A stretch of 64,000 bases of DNA from Adiantum capillus-veneris (lineage: Eukaryota > Streptophyta > Polypodiopsida > Polypodiales > Pteridaceae): NCBI GenBank assembly GCA_014529385.2, contig CM043961.1, positions 9,922,978-9,986,977 of the forward strand, given 5' to 3'. The position numbers and the translations under genes are program-made. Below are positions 49,255-60,139 of this stretch, piece after piece. Under the pieces are notes generated by a model. It made no database searches. It had not been told where the DNA came from and saw only the letters and a program-made list of their open reading frames with translations. Every line of letters starts with the position of its first letter. The stretch's first letter is position 1.

Positions 49255-49324
<70 letters not shown>

Positions 49325-49386
49325 AAGAGGGGAAGGGAACATGAGAGTGAGGAGAGGAAAGGAGCATACCTGGCTCTCCTTCCTCT

Positions 49387-49428
<42 letters not shown>

Positions 49429-49431
49429 AGA

Positions 49432-49482
<51 letters not shown>

Positions 49483-49500
49483 CGTTACCTGCTCCTTGCT
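48970..49500. repeat. Inner CACTA SSR and minisatellite cluster
   Basis: Three to four units of about 50 bp (caatgtgtgcgttttttgtt, tatgcatg, ctctctcttttcctctct) span 48980-49190. They are followed by (CT)n 49197-49243, (GT)n 49257-49291, a GA tract, (GT)n 49391-49427 and (GA)n 49435-49476. The outer element has a related series at 53865-54281, including ggagcatacctggctctcct between its tracts. Confidence 0.9.
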
Positions 49501-49559
49501 TGAGGGTGCCAAAAAACTCAGATCTGAGATCTGAGTTTTTGGGCGCTCTCTGTTATTTT

Positions 49560-49694
49560 TTTTAGCCCAGCCGGCGTCGCTATGAGCGTCGCAAATTTAC
49601 TTATAAATTTGCGACGCTCATAGCGACGCCGGGAATTTTTTTTTTTTGAGCGTCGCTGTGTGAGCGTCGCTAATATGAATAGCCTCTTGTAGTG
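49560..49694. repeat. Inner CACTA 5' terminus with 29-bp perfect hairpin
   Basis: Arms 49571-49599 and 49604-49632 are perfectly complementary with a 4-base loop (ctta). They contain gcgtcgctatgagcgtcgc. Further gcgtcgct words and the TIR complete the end. Confidence 0.92.
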
Positions 49695-50355
49695 TTTAAA
49701 TCACTTGGTACTTCACTCCAGGTGTTTAGTATGTAGTGTCTAAACACCTGAGAGCAAAGACTACGCATGCGCGAGATCACCTTCTTGCCTTCATCATCCA
49801 AGATGATGCCACCGCTGAAGTCGACGGAGTAAGGCAAGCCCTCTCACCGGTGATGCGTGAACCTGGGTGTCCCGGCAGGGGTCTCTAGCGGCGTGTCGAT
49901 GGGGGTACGGACGTCAGGTGTCTCGACTGGAGTCTGGGCCCCGAAGCAAGGAGTGTCGACCGGAGTGACTTCTGGAGGAGTAGCTAGTAGTGTATGGCTG
50001 CTAGGAATGCCCGTCAGCCACGCAAAACCTGGTGTAGATGGTGATGCCGTGGCTGGTGTGGGGGTGAGCAAAGAAGGGGAGTGTAAAGAGCCTCGTCGAA
50101 CACGAGGCGGTGTCGAGGCATTGGCGACGGCATCCCCACAACAACCGCCGCCGCCGCCATCACTAGAGCGCCGATGCCTAAACGAGTGTGAAGATTGTCT
50201 TGTCGCACCGAAGCTTCGGAGCGCGCTGAATGCTCCAAAACAGAGAGAGATGCTAAAGGAGTAGGAACGCGTGATGGTGCTCCAGAGCGATGATGCTCCA
50301 CGTACCGCTGTCTCTGCTGGGGTGACAAAGAAGAAAGAAATTCATCATCATCCAT
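49695..50355 (-). pseudogene. Outer CACTA Transposase_24 gene, 5' part
   Basis: ATG 50355-50353 starts MDDDEFLSSLSPQQRQRYVE. A frameshift near 50195 breaks the Ser/Pro-rich region. The piece 50071-49844 matches VETPDVRTPIDTPLETPAG of the inner copy. The frame is interrupted at 49695 by the inner element; the rest of the gene resumes at 36915. Confidence 0.78.
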
Positions 50356-50399
50356 ACCTGCATTAAACACATGAACATTTAATCTTAATATTGAATGAA

Positions 50400-50418
50400 T
50401 GGATAAGAAAACATGGAC

Positions 50419-50468
<50 letters not shown>

Positions 50469-50489
50469 CATAAAGGTGGCTTTTCCCAA

Positions 50490-50561
<72 letters not shown>

Positions 50562-50573
50562 GGCTGACCGGAT

Positions 50574-50651
<78 letters not shown>

Positions 50652-51928
50652 TCACACACAGTCTCCTTGCTGGTGGTGCGCGGCAGCTTCGGCGTTTCCA
50701 TGTCTGTGTGTCACTCATTCGCCGCGTAGCGCCGCCTCCTCTCTCGTACACGCCCAAATGTTTTGCATGGCGGCTGCTTATATTGAGTTTTGCTTGTACC
50801 CAATCTAACTAACGCATGGGCCTACAAGTCCAACATTCAAACAAGACGATAAGGTACCTTCCATGTTTCTGTTGGAGTATTGTTTTGAGAGCTAGAGACT
50901 TTCTACATGAGAAACGCAAGTCTCATGTAACCTTGTCACTGATTATAATTTATACAGGAAATTAAGACTGCAACTAGGCGAGCGCCCACGCCCATAATGG
51001 TATCTCATCTCAATTCCTTTATATTGTTGCTTATTATATTATGTAGGAATTTATAATTTTTAGAGAGTTATCAATGTACCTAGAAGAGAAGTTTAGTAGA
51101 GAAGTTTAGTGGCATTGATCACTTATAGATGAATTTTAAAATCAAGGGAGATTAAGCACTCTTTTTTTTTTTGGTAATCACTCACCCACTCCAACCCTTT
51201 TTCAATTAGAAGAGTTTTTGTTGCGACTTAAATTATGTTGACTCTCTCTCTCTCTCTCTCTCATGTGTGTAAAAATGCCCATACACATCTAAACACTTAA
51301 GCTTCAATTATTGCAAAGCAAGAGATCATTTAGGCCTCAAAGCTTACATAACATAAAAATTAGCATGCTTTCTCGTTACATTTTCAAGAACTTTCTTGTT
51401 AATAAAGGAGCAATTGATCTTAATGGCTTGAAACAATGTCATAAAATATAATATCTAACCAACCCAAATGATTTTCTCATATTAAATTGATCATATAATG
51501 TGGGAGAATAAACAGAAACAAGGGTTAGAATATAGACATGTGCTTATGGATCCATCTCAACACGGGACCAACGTTAAAGGGGTCCAAATGAGAGATGGTT
51601 TGTCAAAGAGCAATGCTAGCTAATGGAGCTTAAAGACCTTAGGGTTAGCTTTATTAAAGACATCCAAAGGTTAGTGTTAAAAATCTTTCGACCTTAGGCA
51701 AGATACTAGGGTTGTGCTTAAGGTGGGAATTGGGCCCAAGCTTGAGGTGCTTGTTGTGCTTGTTAACTAAGGTGCTTGAGGTGCTTAATGACTTAGGTGC
51801 CAAGGTGCTCAATGAACTAAGGTGCTTGAGACGCTTAAAGGTGTTCAAAAAGTCAAACTACATCCCTACTCATGGAGGGACGAGCCCTAATTGTAGAGGC
51901 ATGAGAGAGAACACACACACCCTCACAC
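50400..51928. other. Replacement segment in the outer CACTA (no Tnp2 core)
   Basis: Where the inner element has Tnp2 exons, this copy has (GA)n 50422-50463, (CT)n(CA)n 50491-50557, (CT)n 50579-50653 and non-coding DNA. A block at 51431-51618 recurs at 63818-64000. A short minisatellite of aaggtgcttgag words lies at 51718-51845. It suggests deletion of Tnp2 with insertion of other repeats. No gene seen. Confidence 0.6.
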
Positions 51929-52600
51929 AAGGCATCACATTCTCACTGGCATTATGTGCTCTTTGAGCAATCTACACAGTGAAAAAAATGTGGTACAATT
52001 GTGTAAAAATCTATCAGACCATTATAAATCTAGAGTTTTTTATTAAAGTAAACACATTGTAATAGATCACCTGAAAAGTATTGTGACGCTAGTGTCACTC
52101 CATCCAAACTTTGTCTGCATGTTGAGAAGAACCAGGAGCGCCTTCAATCTAGACACACGTGCTCCATCATACAATGGTGTATCGGCTTCACTTTTCATAT
52201 CATCATAGATAAGCCTTTCTGAATTCATGATCATTTCATCGATCTCGGGCTCAAACATTGCCTCGTTGGGAATGTGGTCTGCATGATCATCCCTCGAGCT
52301 GTCAGAGGCTACATCTTGTGGCCTCACATATGCTGCTTGACCAAGCGCCTACGAACACGTCTATTGGGTTGCAAGATTGCTGCCTGTTGGCCAGCGTCAA
52401 AGTTCGACGAGTTATACTTGGCAACAACTCGATCTATAATAGATGGATTGAACTCTCCAAATTCGCGAACGTGCTGCAAAGAAACGCGTCTTGTCTGTCT
52501 CGCAGAGTATGCTTGCATTGATTACAAGGACATAAGATCATCATTGAGAGATAGGTGTTTCTGTTGGACGGCCCCACATCCTTATCACTACTCATAATGA
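51929..52600 (-). pseudogene. Outer CACTA Tnp2 5' fragment
   Basis: Homologous to the first exon and first intron of the inner gene: RPQDVASDSSRDDHADHIPN, MFEPEIDEM, and LNMQTKFGWSD up to the CAG/GTGATC donor. It ends at about 51929 near the start of exon 2. Frameshifts are present (about 52350). Confidence 0.82.
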
Positions 52601-52658
52601 GGGTGAAAACCTTATAACCTTGACATAAATTTAATATTCTATTGGCATCCTCCGTCTT

Positions 52659-52661
<3 letters not shown>

Positions 52662-52703
<42 letters not shown>
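52662..52703. repeat. (CT)n tract, LINE-free allele
   Basis: The uninterrupted counterpart of 42690-42754 plus 47551-47608. Confidence 0.95.
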
Positions 52704-52706
<3 letters not shown>

Positions 52707-52950
52707 ACACTATAAACTACCTCACATCCTCTAGTCATGTCCAATCCCCGCACACCTCGGTCTAGAGGTGCACGGAGATAAGAACCACCGGGTTATAATC
52801 TCGTCTTTATTGGTCAATGCCTATATTTGTGGGTACAAGAAATCTACACACCCATGTCTACATGGTAGTGCATGTAGTGGACAAAACCCCTTTGCCTCTT
52901 CTCTAGCTGTAGCATTTCACAACATCTTAACGTCTTTTCACAGTAGATCT
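52704..52950 (-). repeat. CACTA conserved 5' block, outer copy
   Basis: Very similar to 47609-47850 (tccaatccccgcacacctcgg, gggttataatctcg). Similarity stops near 52950, after which the outer copy carries different DNA. Confidence 0.8.
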
Positions 52951-53172
52951 TTGTCTGTAGCATGCAAGTACGCTATTCTTGCAATGTAGCTGATGCCTGC
53001 TCAAAGCACTTAATTCTTACTCTAGATTTGACGGGCTGTGTAGTGTTTGTATGTATGTGTGTGACCCTTAAAATCGTCATCTTGCGTCACTAATTTTTGT
53101 GTAGGCTCAATTTGTTCTTCCATTGGCTGATCATGATGTCTTATTGTATGGCATCAACAATCAAACATGCAG

Positions 53173-53232
53173 GTGGAATTGCTAGTCCGCATGGACTGTC
53201 GAGGCTGAGCGCAGGAAATTTTCTCATGTAGG
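53173..53232 (+). pseudogene. Probable captured HMA-domain exon start
   Basis: After an acceptor-like acatgcag, the frame reads VELLVRMDCRG, stop (TGA 53206-53208), AQEIFSCR. The pattern V-E-L-x-V-x-M-D-C-x-G-C starts the HMA domain in plant HIPP proteins, with the second cysteine codon here changed to a stop. An intron immediately before the V-E-L codons matches my recollection of HIPP gene structure. The fragment is only about 20 codons, so the call is tentative. Confidence 0.4.
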
Positions 53233-53288
53233 AAAACGGAGTCTTTTTCAGTGTTTTTCATATGAGCAAGTGTTTTTCATACAATGCT

Positions 53289-53473
53289 TAACATCATGAG
53301 CTTTTGCTCGAGAGGCACTCCATACCTAGCTAGGTACGATTGGGGGCAGGGAACCATCGGGCCATCGAGCCAGCGGTCCCCTGGCCCCAATCGTACCTAG
53401 CCCGGTGGTGCCTTGCCCCTAATCGTACCTAGCTAGGTATGCGGTGCCTCCCTCACAGAAGCTCATGATGTTA
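53289..53473. mobile_element. MITE-like inverted-repeat element, 185 bp
   Basis: Outer ends taacatcatgagctt (53289-53303) and its exact complement (53459-53473). Inner arms include tacctagctaggtacgattggg and cctaatcgtacctagctaggta. No coding capacity. Confidence 0.75.
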
Positions 53474-53639
53474 GAGGTAAGTCACAATTAGTACTAGTTC
53501 ACGTATGACCATGCAGCATGGGGCATAGTATGCATTGCATGATATCCTTAATCCCAACTATTTCTCTAACCGTCAGCATTAAGCCAATCTTTAAGGTTTA
53601 TTTTGGGCATTAAAAAAAAAAGATAGTCCATCGAACATA

Positions 53640-53860
53640 AACCTAGATCTAATTTAATCTTAAACTCAAAATAAACATAAATCTAATCTAATCTAACGTA
53701 AATCTAACTATAAAAAAAACATAAATCTAATTTAATCTAACCTAAATAAACATAAATCTAATCTAACGTAAATCTAAATCTAACATAATCTTAAACTCAA
53801 CATAAACATAAATCTAAATGTAATCTAACTTAATCTAATTTAAATTTTAACCTAATCTCT
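53640..53860. repeat. AATCTAA array, outer element
   Basis: Repeated aaatctaatctaacgtaaatc words, as in the inner element. Confidence 0.88.
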
Positions 53861-53864
53861 TTCT

Positions 53865-53962
53865 CTCTTTGTTTTCTCCCCTTACCTCTCTCTTTCGTCT
53901 TCCCCCCCCCCCCCCCCCTCTCTCTCTTTGGGTTTTTATTCTCTCTCTGTTTCTCTTTGTTT

Positions 53963-54008
<46 letters not shown>

Positions 54009-54072
54009 GTGTGTGTGTATGCATTCTTTGTTTATGCATGTGTGGTGTGTATGTTTTTTGTTTATGCATGTG

Positions 54073-54104
<32 letters not shown>

Positions 54105-54110
54105 AACACA

Positions 54111-54182
<72 letters not shown>

Positions 54183-54249
54183 GAAAGAGGGGAAGGGAAC
54201 ATGAGAGAGAGGAGAGGGAAGGAGCATACCTGGCTCTCCTTCCTCTCGT

Positions 54250-54281
<32 letters not shown>

Positions 54282-54290
54282 CACATGTTA
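53865..54290. repeat. Outer CACTA SSR cluster
   Basis: C17 run (about 53903-53919), (CT)n 53969-54004, CT tract 54072-54102, (GT)n 54113-54151 passing into GA, and (GT)n 54251-54281. Order and spacers match 49197-49430. Confidence 0.92.
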
Positions 54291-54359
54291 CCTCTTTGCT
54301 TGCTTGAGCGTCGAAAACTCGGATCTGAGATGTGAGTTCTCGAGCGCTCTCGGTTTATT

Positions 54360-54493
54360 TTTTGCCCCTGTCGGCGTCGCTATGAGTGTCGCTATGTTAC
54401 AAATAAACTAGCGACGTTCATAGCGATGCCGTGAATTTTCACTTTTAAGCGTAGCACTGCGAGCGTCGCTAATGTGAAGTACCTCTTGTAGTG
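54360..54493. repeat. Outer CACTA 5' terminus
   Basis: tcggcgtcgctatgag and cgagcgtcgctaat words and TIR CCTCTTGTAGTG. The hairpin seen in the inner copy is present but degenerate. Confidence 0.85.
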
Positions 54494-54790
54494 TGCCGGA
54501 TACTTCAAGCTACAGTTACATCAACAAGCTGGCTGCCAAGCTGAAGCTCGAACTGCGGGTACACATCAAGCTCAAGCTTCGATTGGAGGTTAAAAAGTGC
54601 ATTATTTGCCAATGTAACTGTCAATAGCCGGCAACCCATCCTTGCCCTTGCTCTTGAACTGTGGGCAATGCGATCGAGCATCCTCACCCTCGACCAACGT
54701 GCGCTACCTTTGAACGAGCATCCTCACCCTCGACCAACGTGCGCTACCTTTGAACGATGGTGGCTTGCAAGGACCTCGAACAAGGGGCAT
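54494..54790 (+). repeat. About 285-bp tandem repeat, right part
   Basis: Unit 2 resumes at tgccggatacttcaagct (54494). Unit 3 follows from about 54589, with an internal 44-bp duplication of gagcatcctcaccctcgacc (about 54672 and 54716). Confidence 0.85.
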
Positions 54791-55237
54791 GTCGTAGCTT
54801 ATCTTTTTTATTTCTTTCTACCGCCACGGGCGGTCACTCCGTCGAAGGCGGAGGGAGTCTCACTTGTGTAGATTCAAATTTCAAACGCCACATTAGAAGT
54901 GTTTTGAAGTCAATAGAGGTTTGATGAGTTCATCTTCTCCTTGTGGTGTATATGTTCTATGAATTCCTACTTCGATTGGAATTTGGAAGGAAAACCGTCA
55001 TACATATCAACAAAAGATAGTGGTGTGCAACCAACAAGATGACACTTCTTTGTCCCAACAACCTTTCCCTTTCATTGAAATGAACCTTTTTGTTCAACTC
55101 TTCTCTTTGACACCATTGCCAGTTGGCAAGCACATGTGCTCTCCATATTCAATTATGAATGCTCCACAGATCTAAGTGAGTAAACCTACGGGTACACTTT
55201 GGCAAGAAATGCTCTCACAATGTTGACTTAAAATTTG

Positions 55238-55284
<47 letters not shown>

Positions 55285-58200
55285 CCCCCATGTGTCGGGT
55301 ATTAGGTCTTAGGTTGGGTTCAAACTGAACCGACGGAAGAAACAAGCCTTCACAAATCTACCGCCGTCTAGTGTGAACAGTGTGAAGGAGGAACAATGAA
55401 AAAGCGAGGGGGGCTAAGAGAGGCCATCAACTCATCGATCCAAGGGGGCGGGTGGGGGGGGGGTCGAAAAAGAATTGGAGGGCCCGATGGAAGAATGCTT
55501 CAACTCCAACCAATCAATTTTTTCCATGGAGTATTGGCACCCGTTTGCATTTCTCTTCCGCCGCCTAGTTTGAACCCAGCCTTATATTCAAGACTCATTG
55601 GGTCGATCTATGAGTTCTCTTAGTGTGTTCATATGGCGTCAAAATATCTCTTCTCTTCTCTTTCTCTCTCTCTAAATGAAATATCAAACAACGCATGCAT
55701 GCATGCATGCATACATGCTTTGCAAAATCCTAAATTTATTCAATTAGATGTGAATGAATTTCCATCTAGAAAGAGATTCCACAAAGGAATTCACGTGTAG
55801 GGAAAGGACCACGAGTGTCCTTGTCGTTTCCCCAAAAAAAAGGCGACCCTACCATGGCGATCGACGGAGGTTGGGAGCTGTGCAAGGGAGCATGTTTTTG
55901 AGAGAAAGAACACTCGTGATCCTTTCCCGACCATCAAATGTCGTGGGGAGGGACTAGTGATTGTAACTTGACAAGGCGACTGCAGCAAAGAAAATTATGA
56001 ACGTTGATCTAGCAACAACTCATCAAATTTCATGCACTCAATTGGAGCTCCTTCATTGATTGCAGACTGCGTAAATATTGTGTACTGACGTGGTGTGCAT
56101 CTAAGCACTGTAGTAGCAGGCCATTCTCCACAGGAATGTTGAGTAGATGGATGGCACTGATTGTTTGCCTTCGACTCACGACTTTGAAGAGTCAAATAAT
56201 TGAGCATGAAATGAGAGGAGGAGACACCAAATAGAAGAAATTGTGAGAGTAGTATCACGAAAACTCGATTTGTTTGCGATTCAAAATGGATGGTTGAAAA
56301 GGTTAGGGCTAGGTCGCATGCACCCACTATCTTGCAACCTGCCTGGTAGATTTTTACTGGCTCTTCTCTCTCTTCTTGTCAAATCATCATGAAAAGTTTT
56401 GCAGCCCTTTGTCGTCTTCTACCTCTATAGAGCTGCCTCCTCCAACCCACCAATTTTTTGAGCCCTTGACCAACGATTTCAACCTCATCATGAGGCGAGC
56501 TGCCATTGACTTTATCGAGCAGTAACTAGCTGGATCGCAAGAAAGCGGTACCCAGGGGATCTAGCCCTTAGCCTTTGGGCTAAATCAGTTACCAATCCTT
56601 TATTCCCAACCATAAGTGTGGTATACCTCAGCTTAGTCTTTTACAAGACACGACCGATGAAAGCCTAGTGTTAATGACGTCGCTCTTTCTTTGAGCTCTA
56701 TCTAGAGGAATATATCTCATAATTAATGAGAAATAATTCTGGTATCATGATCCATTTTTACTAAAACCACTATCAAAACATATAGTTGAAATCTTTTCTA
56801 GCATCATGAAATTTGCTATGATCATGGTTTGAAAGAAATGTAATTGCTATAGTAAGGTGTACAAGTGCTCTTATCTACCTTTACAACGAACTTAACAATA
56901 TATTACAGTCAGCATTAGCACTATGATCACTTTAAATGTCAAAAGGGGCTTTTAAGTATGTAAGCTCACCATAAAATAATGTGAATTCCAGAGTGTATTA
57001 TGAGCTTGAGCTTAGACAACATTACTCAAAAGAAATGGTCACCTCCCTTTGTGACTTTGTGGCAGACTTCTTTTTAATTTTATGACTTTTTAAATAGCAA
57101 TGCTCACTATAGGAGCTAATCTATACAATTATAATGGGGGAAGGGATTACGGCCCCCTCCCCTCGGACACATGTCAACATGAGCTTCAATAGGTAGTGTC
57201 CCTTGCAGCCTCCAGACAGACATCAAGGAAGGGGAGAGAGAGGGAGAGAGGTGGGCGAAGCTTGCCGGCCATACTAGTTGTATTAAAAAAAACACCATCA
57301 CAATAGTCTCGGCTTTTAGAGGGAGTCACAACCCACATACGCCATATACCAATGACCACCATGCATTGCACGTGCCATGGGGAACAAAAAGTTCATCCTA
57401 AAGTAGAGAAACATGGTCTTTTATTTTACTCTCCAAGAGAGTGCAAGCACCAAATATACTAAGAAATTGCTACATAAGATCTACAAGGACAGATGTTTCG
57501 TATACATAATCGCATATGTCTTGTCTCCAGGTGGCATGCATGTCGACATGCATGCATGTTAAGGAAGATCTCACACGAGCACCATTTTTATTAGTTACAA
57601 CTATGCAACTTGTGCAACTATGCCAAAACAGGGCTCGAGAAAAGATAGGTTCGTTTTATCCAAAGCCTATTCAAAATGAAAAATGGCCGGCTCAAGTTTG
57701 GGCAACAAGGTTCTTAGGCCGGTTCAAATTATGGAACTTTTAGTTATAATATGAGATTTTTAGTGTGATTATCCCTCAAATTTAGAGTTAGCCTGTTCAT
57801 ATGCGTGTGAAAAGCTTCCAAAGCCGGATCCACAAAAAATGTTTCCCGAGGCCTGTGCCAAAATGGGGATAGCTGCAAAAAAACATGTGCCCATGCAGGA
57901 GGTACAGCAATGATCCAATAAAGGACCTGGCAATTGTGCTTCATGTGACCAATCCCTACTTGTGTTTATATACACAGAAGGCCACAGTTTGAAGAAACCC
58001 ATTTTGTAGCTTTTATTGTTACAGGCGAATCAAACATACAATCGAGATTTGTGACTAGGGTACCCAAAACTTTGACCTTGAACTTGGGATTTAACACTTG
58101 CAACCGGAAATCCACATTATACATATTAAGCTGATATTTGTAATTTAGGGCAGGTAAAATGTATAATTGAGAAAAGGAATATTATTGTGAAACATCTCAT

Positions 58201-59150
58201 ATAATTGTGGAATATATTACTCGTTAGTTTTTTTTTTTTAAAGGCACACACCAATACTATGGTGTGGGACAAATGCTCACTTTTCCATGAATCTTTGGAT
58301 TCAATGGTGGCCCACTAACTTGAGGCCGGAGTGCTGTAGTCTATAGTCTATTATCTATAAGCATACATACACCTCCACAGTCCACACCACAGCACTCCTG
58401 AGTCCTCATTATTTTGATGAAGCCTTTTGTAAGCCAAAAGCATCACGTTTCTTCCACGTGTGCAAAAATGGGCAAGTGCCTCAAGGCATTGGCCTCAAGG
58501 AAAAAAAAAAAATTAATTGGAGGAAAACAAAATTGTTTTCTAAAGAACTGGAGGAACAAAAGTGGGGAAAGAGGCTATCCGTGGCAATTGGCATTGGCCC
58601 ATTGGCCTCATTTCAAGGCAGGTCCGCATAGCCAAGGTTGAACCCTAGCCAGCTCACGTTAGCGAACAAAGCCCTCCCTTTTCAGCTCTACCGTAATTGG
58701 CAGAGTTGGGAAACCCTTTGTTCTACCCCCGCCATGATATTCGCTACGTTTACAACTCCACGACAAGGTACGATAGGGGTAGAATCCCGGCTGGTGCAAA
58801 TCTGCCCTCATGTGGTGTCCCTGTGCAGAATAATATAAACTCACACACATACACATGGGTAGGTGGGACAAGCAAATGTAGATGACAAGCCATGCATAAT
58901 ACTTATAGTGGAATTAAGAAAACACACAAATGAACAAATTTTAGTGAAATGAATGATTGGCGGGTTGCAACTTGCATTTCTTTGAAATGTACCCAATTCC
59001 ACCCAATTCTCTGTGGGTGGCACGCCAAAATTGACCCACAATAAACACAATTCTCTCCCTCTCTCTCTCACACACAAACACGCAGACACACACACTTGGA
59101 CTAATGAAACATTTCATTCTAGACACACACCCTGTCACCTCATCAACCCT
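54791..59150. other. Gene-poor interval
   Basis: No frame resembles a known protein. Visible items are (CT)n 55243-55282, a G-rich run near 55455, GCATGCATGC repeats at about 55694-55715, and scattered A- and T-runs. It may include distal regulatory DNA of the Dof gene, but nothing specific can be shown. Confidence 0.6.
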
Positions 59151-60139
59151 TTCACGCAGAGATTGTCTCTCTCTCTCTCTCTCTCTCTCTCTTGAGGCTC
59201 TCCCTCTCTCGTACACACGCGCGCGCACTCACACGAGTCCACAAGCAGCCAAAAAAACCAATGATGCAGGGGTGGAGTGATGACGTGGCGGCCACACCGA
59301 CACTTCATGTTGGTGGGTGGTCACAAACGGCTGCGATCTGTCGAGATCGTGAATCCAACGGTCGAGCAGGAGAGCGCTGCTGCTCCTTATGTTTTTCATT
59401 GGCTCTGCGATTAATTACTTACTCATGCCCGTCTTCTTCATCATCACCAACATCGACTTCAATTGAAGCTCACCTCGTCCTCCTCCTGCTCTTTTGCTCT
59501 CAAGCTTCAATGGCGATGACCAGCTGTTTTGCCTCTATTCTATAGCGCCCGCCTTCTCTAGCTGCGTGCTTTTGCAAATTTGCATTCTGGGCTGCCACGG
59601 CTTTTCGGACAAGAAGACGCTGTTTTTGCTTTGCTTTTTTTTTTTTGGATCCAGGTGCTTTTTGAGCTCTCTTCCTGTGATTTTTGTTTTGCGTGACTGG
59701 TCCCTAGTTTTGCGCTTTTGGGCGTTGTTTGCTTTTGCGCAATACGCTCCTTTTCATGCGTGCTTTTTGGGCCTTGATCTGCTACTTGCTTTTGTAGTGG
59801 GCTTTGCTGGTTAGGACTATTACCTTGTAGGATTAGGGTTAGGGTTAGGACATCATCTGCACTGCAGCAGTAGCAGAAATGGAGAGCCCTTAATGCTACT
59901 ATTCCTCCTTTTTGCTAGGTGTCTGCATTTTGCTGGATCTCTACGTTTTGCTTCTGTGCATTTGGGCCCAACTTTAGCTCTTAGTAGGGCTCAAATTTCT
60001 TCATTTTGGCTCTAGCATTCTGTAGAGCTCAAATTCCTTCATTCTTGCTTTAGCTTTCTGTAGAGTGAATTTTTCCTCATTTTTAATTTGATCATCTCCT
60101 CCTCTGCTAGCTCTTCTCCTTTCTTCTGCTACAACTCGG
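59151..60139 (+). promoter_or_regulatory. Upstream/5' leader region of the Dof gene
   Basis: Contains a pyrimidine tract (CT)n 59166-59191, CT-rich sequences through about 59470, and a telomere-like ttagggttagggttagg at 59833-59849 (telo-box type). The last 120 bp is T/C-rich, as plant 5' UTRs often are. Two non-conserved upstream frames (59192-59545, 59494-59814) could be chance or uORFs. The transcription start and any 5' intron cannot be fixed from sequence alone. Confidence 0.45.

Larger units (their letters stand above)
36916..49694 (-). mobile_element. Inner CACTA transposon, 12.8 kb, complete ends
   Basis: Termini are CACTACAAGAGG (36916-36927) and CCTCTTGTAGTG (49683-49694), with target duplication TTT (36913-36915 and 49695-49697). 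The empty site is visible in this element's own gene copy (ctctgtcttttaaatcactt, 37961-37980). Order from its 5' (right) end: subterminal hairpin, SSR cluster, AATCTAA arrays with a captured HIPP fragment, conserved 5' block, (CT)n with a LINE insertion, Tnp2 gene, Transposase_24 gene, 3' subterminal repeats. Both genes carry disabling mutations. Confidence 0.93.
35523..54493 (-). mobile_element. Outer CACTA (En/Spm-like) transposon, split by an inner one
   Basis: Ends are CACTACAAGAGG (35523-35534) and its complement CCTCTTGTAGTG (54482-54493), flanked by TGCC on both sides (35519-35522 and 54494-54497). The flanks join to restore the middle of a tandem-repeat unit, which supports one insertion event. 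Without the inner element it would be about 6.2 kb. Contents on the minus strand: a Transposase_24 gene cut in two (50355-49695 and 36915-36240), a fragment of the Tnp2 gene (52600-51929), the 5' conserved block and arrays. Most of Tnp2 is deleted or replaced (about 50400-51928), so it is non-autonomous. Confidence 0.9.

Noticed and set aside
48984-49565. 193-residue cysteine-rich frame resembling a secreted peptide
   Set aside because: It is the 50-bp minisatellite plus CT/GT/GA repeats read through; three overlapping frames look alike.
55396-55623. Plus-strand frame with glycine-rich start
   Set aside because: Low-complexity G-run translation with no recognisable domain.
59494-59814. 106-codon hydrophobic frame upstream of the Dof gene
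   Set aside because: T/C-rich leader sequence gives Phe/Leu/Cys by composition; no conservation evidence. Kept only as a possible uORF note.
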